Shown here: positions 62,629 to 64,000 of the stretch, piece after piece
Layout: each line of letters starts with the position of its first letter
Position numbering within the stretch: the stretch's first letter is position 1
DNA from: Facklamia miroungae
Lineage (GTDB): Bacteria; Bacillota; Bacilli; Lactobacillales; Aerococcaceae
Assembly (NCBI RefSeq): GCF_012396555.1
Contig: NZ_JAAXPS010000005.1
Span: forward strand, 58,195-122,194
DNA: 64,000 nt
Reading direction: 5' to 3'
Program-made: the position numbers and the translations under genes
The notes under the pieces: model-generated
The model's database searches: none
The model's input: only the letters and a program-made list of their open reading frames with translations
Told to the model about the DNA's origin: nothing

Positions 62629-62819
62629 AGATTTAAAAAAATATAAATGTATGTAAATGAATTAATGAATAGAAGGAGCAGTTGACTATAAAGTTATCTT
62701 CTCTTTTTATCTCTTTAGCAATAGTAAAGGACTAGCAGTATCTATGGATAAAAAAGAATATTTAGCAGGGACTTTCTCTTGGACAATGAATATATATACA
62801 TAATCAGATGTTTTTAAAA
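62629..62819. other. Intergenic region
   Basis: AT-rich with no frame I can support. Confidence 0.35.
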
Positions 62820-63008
62820 CTACATATTTTTCAAGCCGAAAATAAATGCCACTTCAGCTCCCGTAACATCTGCTATATAGGTGTCTTTTTGAGCAATGAC
62901 TTCTGTTAAAACCACTCGACCTTCGCTCGCTTTAATGCTTTGTTTTATTTCTTGAGCAGTCATCGTTTTGATATCTGATGCGTTCGTACTGATTAATCTC
63001 TTTTTCAT
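62820..63008 (-). pseudogene. Truncated copy of the TIM-barrel gene
   Basis: The 62-codon frame (start ATG 63008) reads MKKRLISTNASDIKTMTAQE and IKASEGRVVLTEVIAQKDTY, nearly identical to the N-terminus of the protein at 56656-57558, then diverges after GAEVAFIFGLKNM and stops. It has lost about 240 residues. The start-side flank is also similar to that of the intact gene, so a segment including the promoter was duplicated. Confidence 0.85.
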
Positions 63009-63450
63009 AATAGGTCCTTTCTAAACTTGACGATGAATAAATTTTAAAATACTCGCTATTATTTAGCAAACCATTACACACTAATTGCACTAAAAATTAT
63101 AATTCAAAATGAGCCAGCTATAAGTTTTATAGCTCCACAGCTTGGAAAATGAAAATATGGAAGGTTCAGACCCTATATTATTAAATCTTCAATTTATTAA
63201 AATATTTGATAAAATAGATAGATATCTTAAAATAGGACAAAAAGAACAGGAATAGAACGATATTCTTGGAAATAGTTTTAATTATGAATTTATTTTGAAT
63301 TATATGAGATCAATTATTTAGAAAGTTTAATTTCAATTTTAATCTTTAAAGTTTTTGATATAATAATTGTAACATGATTTACATTATTATTAATAAGCAT
63401 TTCGTATTTATGTCACCTTTTGAAAGCTTAACTTATAGGAGGATATTTGA
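63009..63450. other. Intergenic region before paralog B
   Basis: About 440 AT-rich bases. A leftward -10-like area belongs to the truncated copy; rightward, TATAATAATTG near 63358 may be the -10 region for paralog B. No reading frame with a start signal was seen. Confidence 0.4.
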
Positions 63451-64000
63451 ATGAAAAAAGTAATGAGTAGTTTGCTTGTTGGGGCGATCGCTTTATCTGT
63501 GTATGCTTCAAAAACTTCAGTAGAAAATGTTGCAGCGAATGAGAATACAACAACGACAAGTGAAGTTCTGAATGAAGAGGAGACTCTTAACCCATTCATT
63601 GGGGTTTGGACTAATGCAGAGGGGAATGAGATCGCACTGACAGCACAAAAAATGCTCGTTGATGGAAAGGTCCATAAAGTTGAGACCCTGGAAATGGATG
63701 ACAGCGAAGCTATGAAAGTGGCTTCTATTGAGTTTGAAGACTCTGAAGAGTTGGAAAGTCAAGAGATGACCTATTCCTCAACAGCTGACCAATTAAGTTA
63801 CATGGAAAGTGATTATGAGCGAGAAATGAATCCCAATATCGTTAATTATGTTAAAGATAAATTAAGTACTATGGAGCCAGTTAATTTGGAACAATTGTTG
63901 GAAGTAGATGAGAATTACTTAATGGCAGCTTATTATCAAGCTCAAGTAGACTTTGATGAGGAAAAAGATCAAATCCATGCCATTTATCTCGCTTTATCTC
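63451..64000 (+). CDS. Secreted acidic protein, paralog B (3' part outside the window)
   Basis: ATG 63451 follows TAGGAGGATAT. The first 183 residues are visible: a signal peptide (MKKVMSSLLVGAIALSVYAS), FIGVWTNAEGNEIALTAQK, and then SDYEREMNPNIVNYVKDKLS, parallel to paralog A throughout. From 63874 to the window end the DNA is identical to 61615-61741 of paralog A. It is cut by the right edge. Function unknown. Confidence 0.75.
   Translation, partial: MKKVMSSLLVGAIALSVYASKTSVENVAANENTTTTSEVLNEEETLNPFIGVWTNAEGNEIALTAQKMLVDGKVHKVETLEMDDSEAMKVASIEFEDSEELESQEMTYSSTADQLSYMESDYEREMNPNIVNYVKDKLSTMEPVNLEQLLEVDENYLMAAYYQAQVDFDEEKDQIHAIYLALS

Overview
The window reads as chromosome of a low-GC Gram-positive coccus of the order Lactobacillales, probably Aerococcaceae (inference). 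Supporting traits are AGGAGG ribosome sites, an AdcA-II/Pht zinc pair, FemXAB peptidyltransferases, an L,D-transpeptidase, a CcpA-type cre site, an Rgg/SHP peptide pheromone circuit and tightly spaced operons ending in U-tailed hairpins. I saw no rRNA, tRNA or CRISPR array.

Left part (1-29.9 kb), chromosome-like. It starts with a truncated sugar-binding protein and a divergent GH13 glycosidase, then an arsR-arsC-acr3 operon, mgtE, a MATE exporter, and a wall module (FemXAB, L,D-transpeptidase, FemXAB). A LysR gene precedes a five-gene acyl-CoA operon (enoyl-CoA hydratase, CoA-transferase, acyl-CoA dehydrogenase, thiolase, 3-hydroxyacyl-CoA dehydrogenase) that could interconvert acetyl-CoA and C4 acyl-CoA, followed by a FabK-like flavoprotein. 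Next come a GNAT, the zinc-binding protein and a 1170-residue histidine-triad protein, a GDPD/PHP pair, a sulfurtransferase and an RlmD-type rRNA methyltransferase.

Middle part (29.9-47.7 kb), accessory. Directly behind rlmD lie a decayed large serine recombinase, an ApeA-like HEPN gene, a broken GNAT, an orphan SAM-I riboswitch and AT-rich debris. Then follows the most interesting locus: an rgg regulator divergent from a 23-codon shp pheromone gene whose product ends in MDIIVIVGG, leading into a tight five-gene operon. It encodes a CHAT/C25-like protein with a Cys-rich domain, a MilB/BlsM-like nucleoside hydrolase, a frameshifted GT-B enzyme, an orphan protein with a KMSKS-like motif, and an MFS exporter. 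I propose quorum-controlled production and export of a small, possibly nucleoside-derived, molecule. A methyltransferase scrap, a GC-rich CruF-like gene, a lipase and a TetR/MFS pair with two palindromic operators follow.

Right part (47.7-64 kb), mixed: a small membrane protein, an EamA transporter, a large-subunit catalase lacking the usual active-site Asn, an ABC half transporter, a YhdH-type reductase, a ClbS/DfsB-like protein, a TIM-barrel protein with a truncated second copy, an AGCS symporter, and secreted proteins, two of which are paralogs sharing a 127-bp identical block at the window edge.
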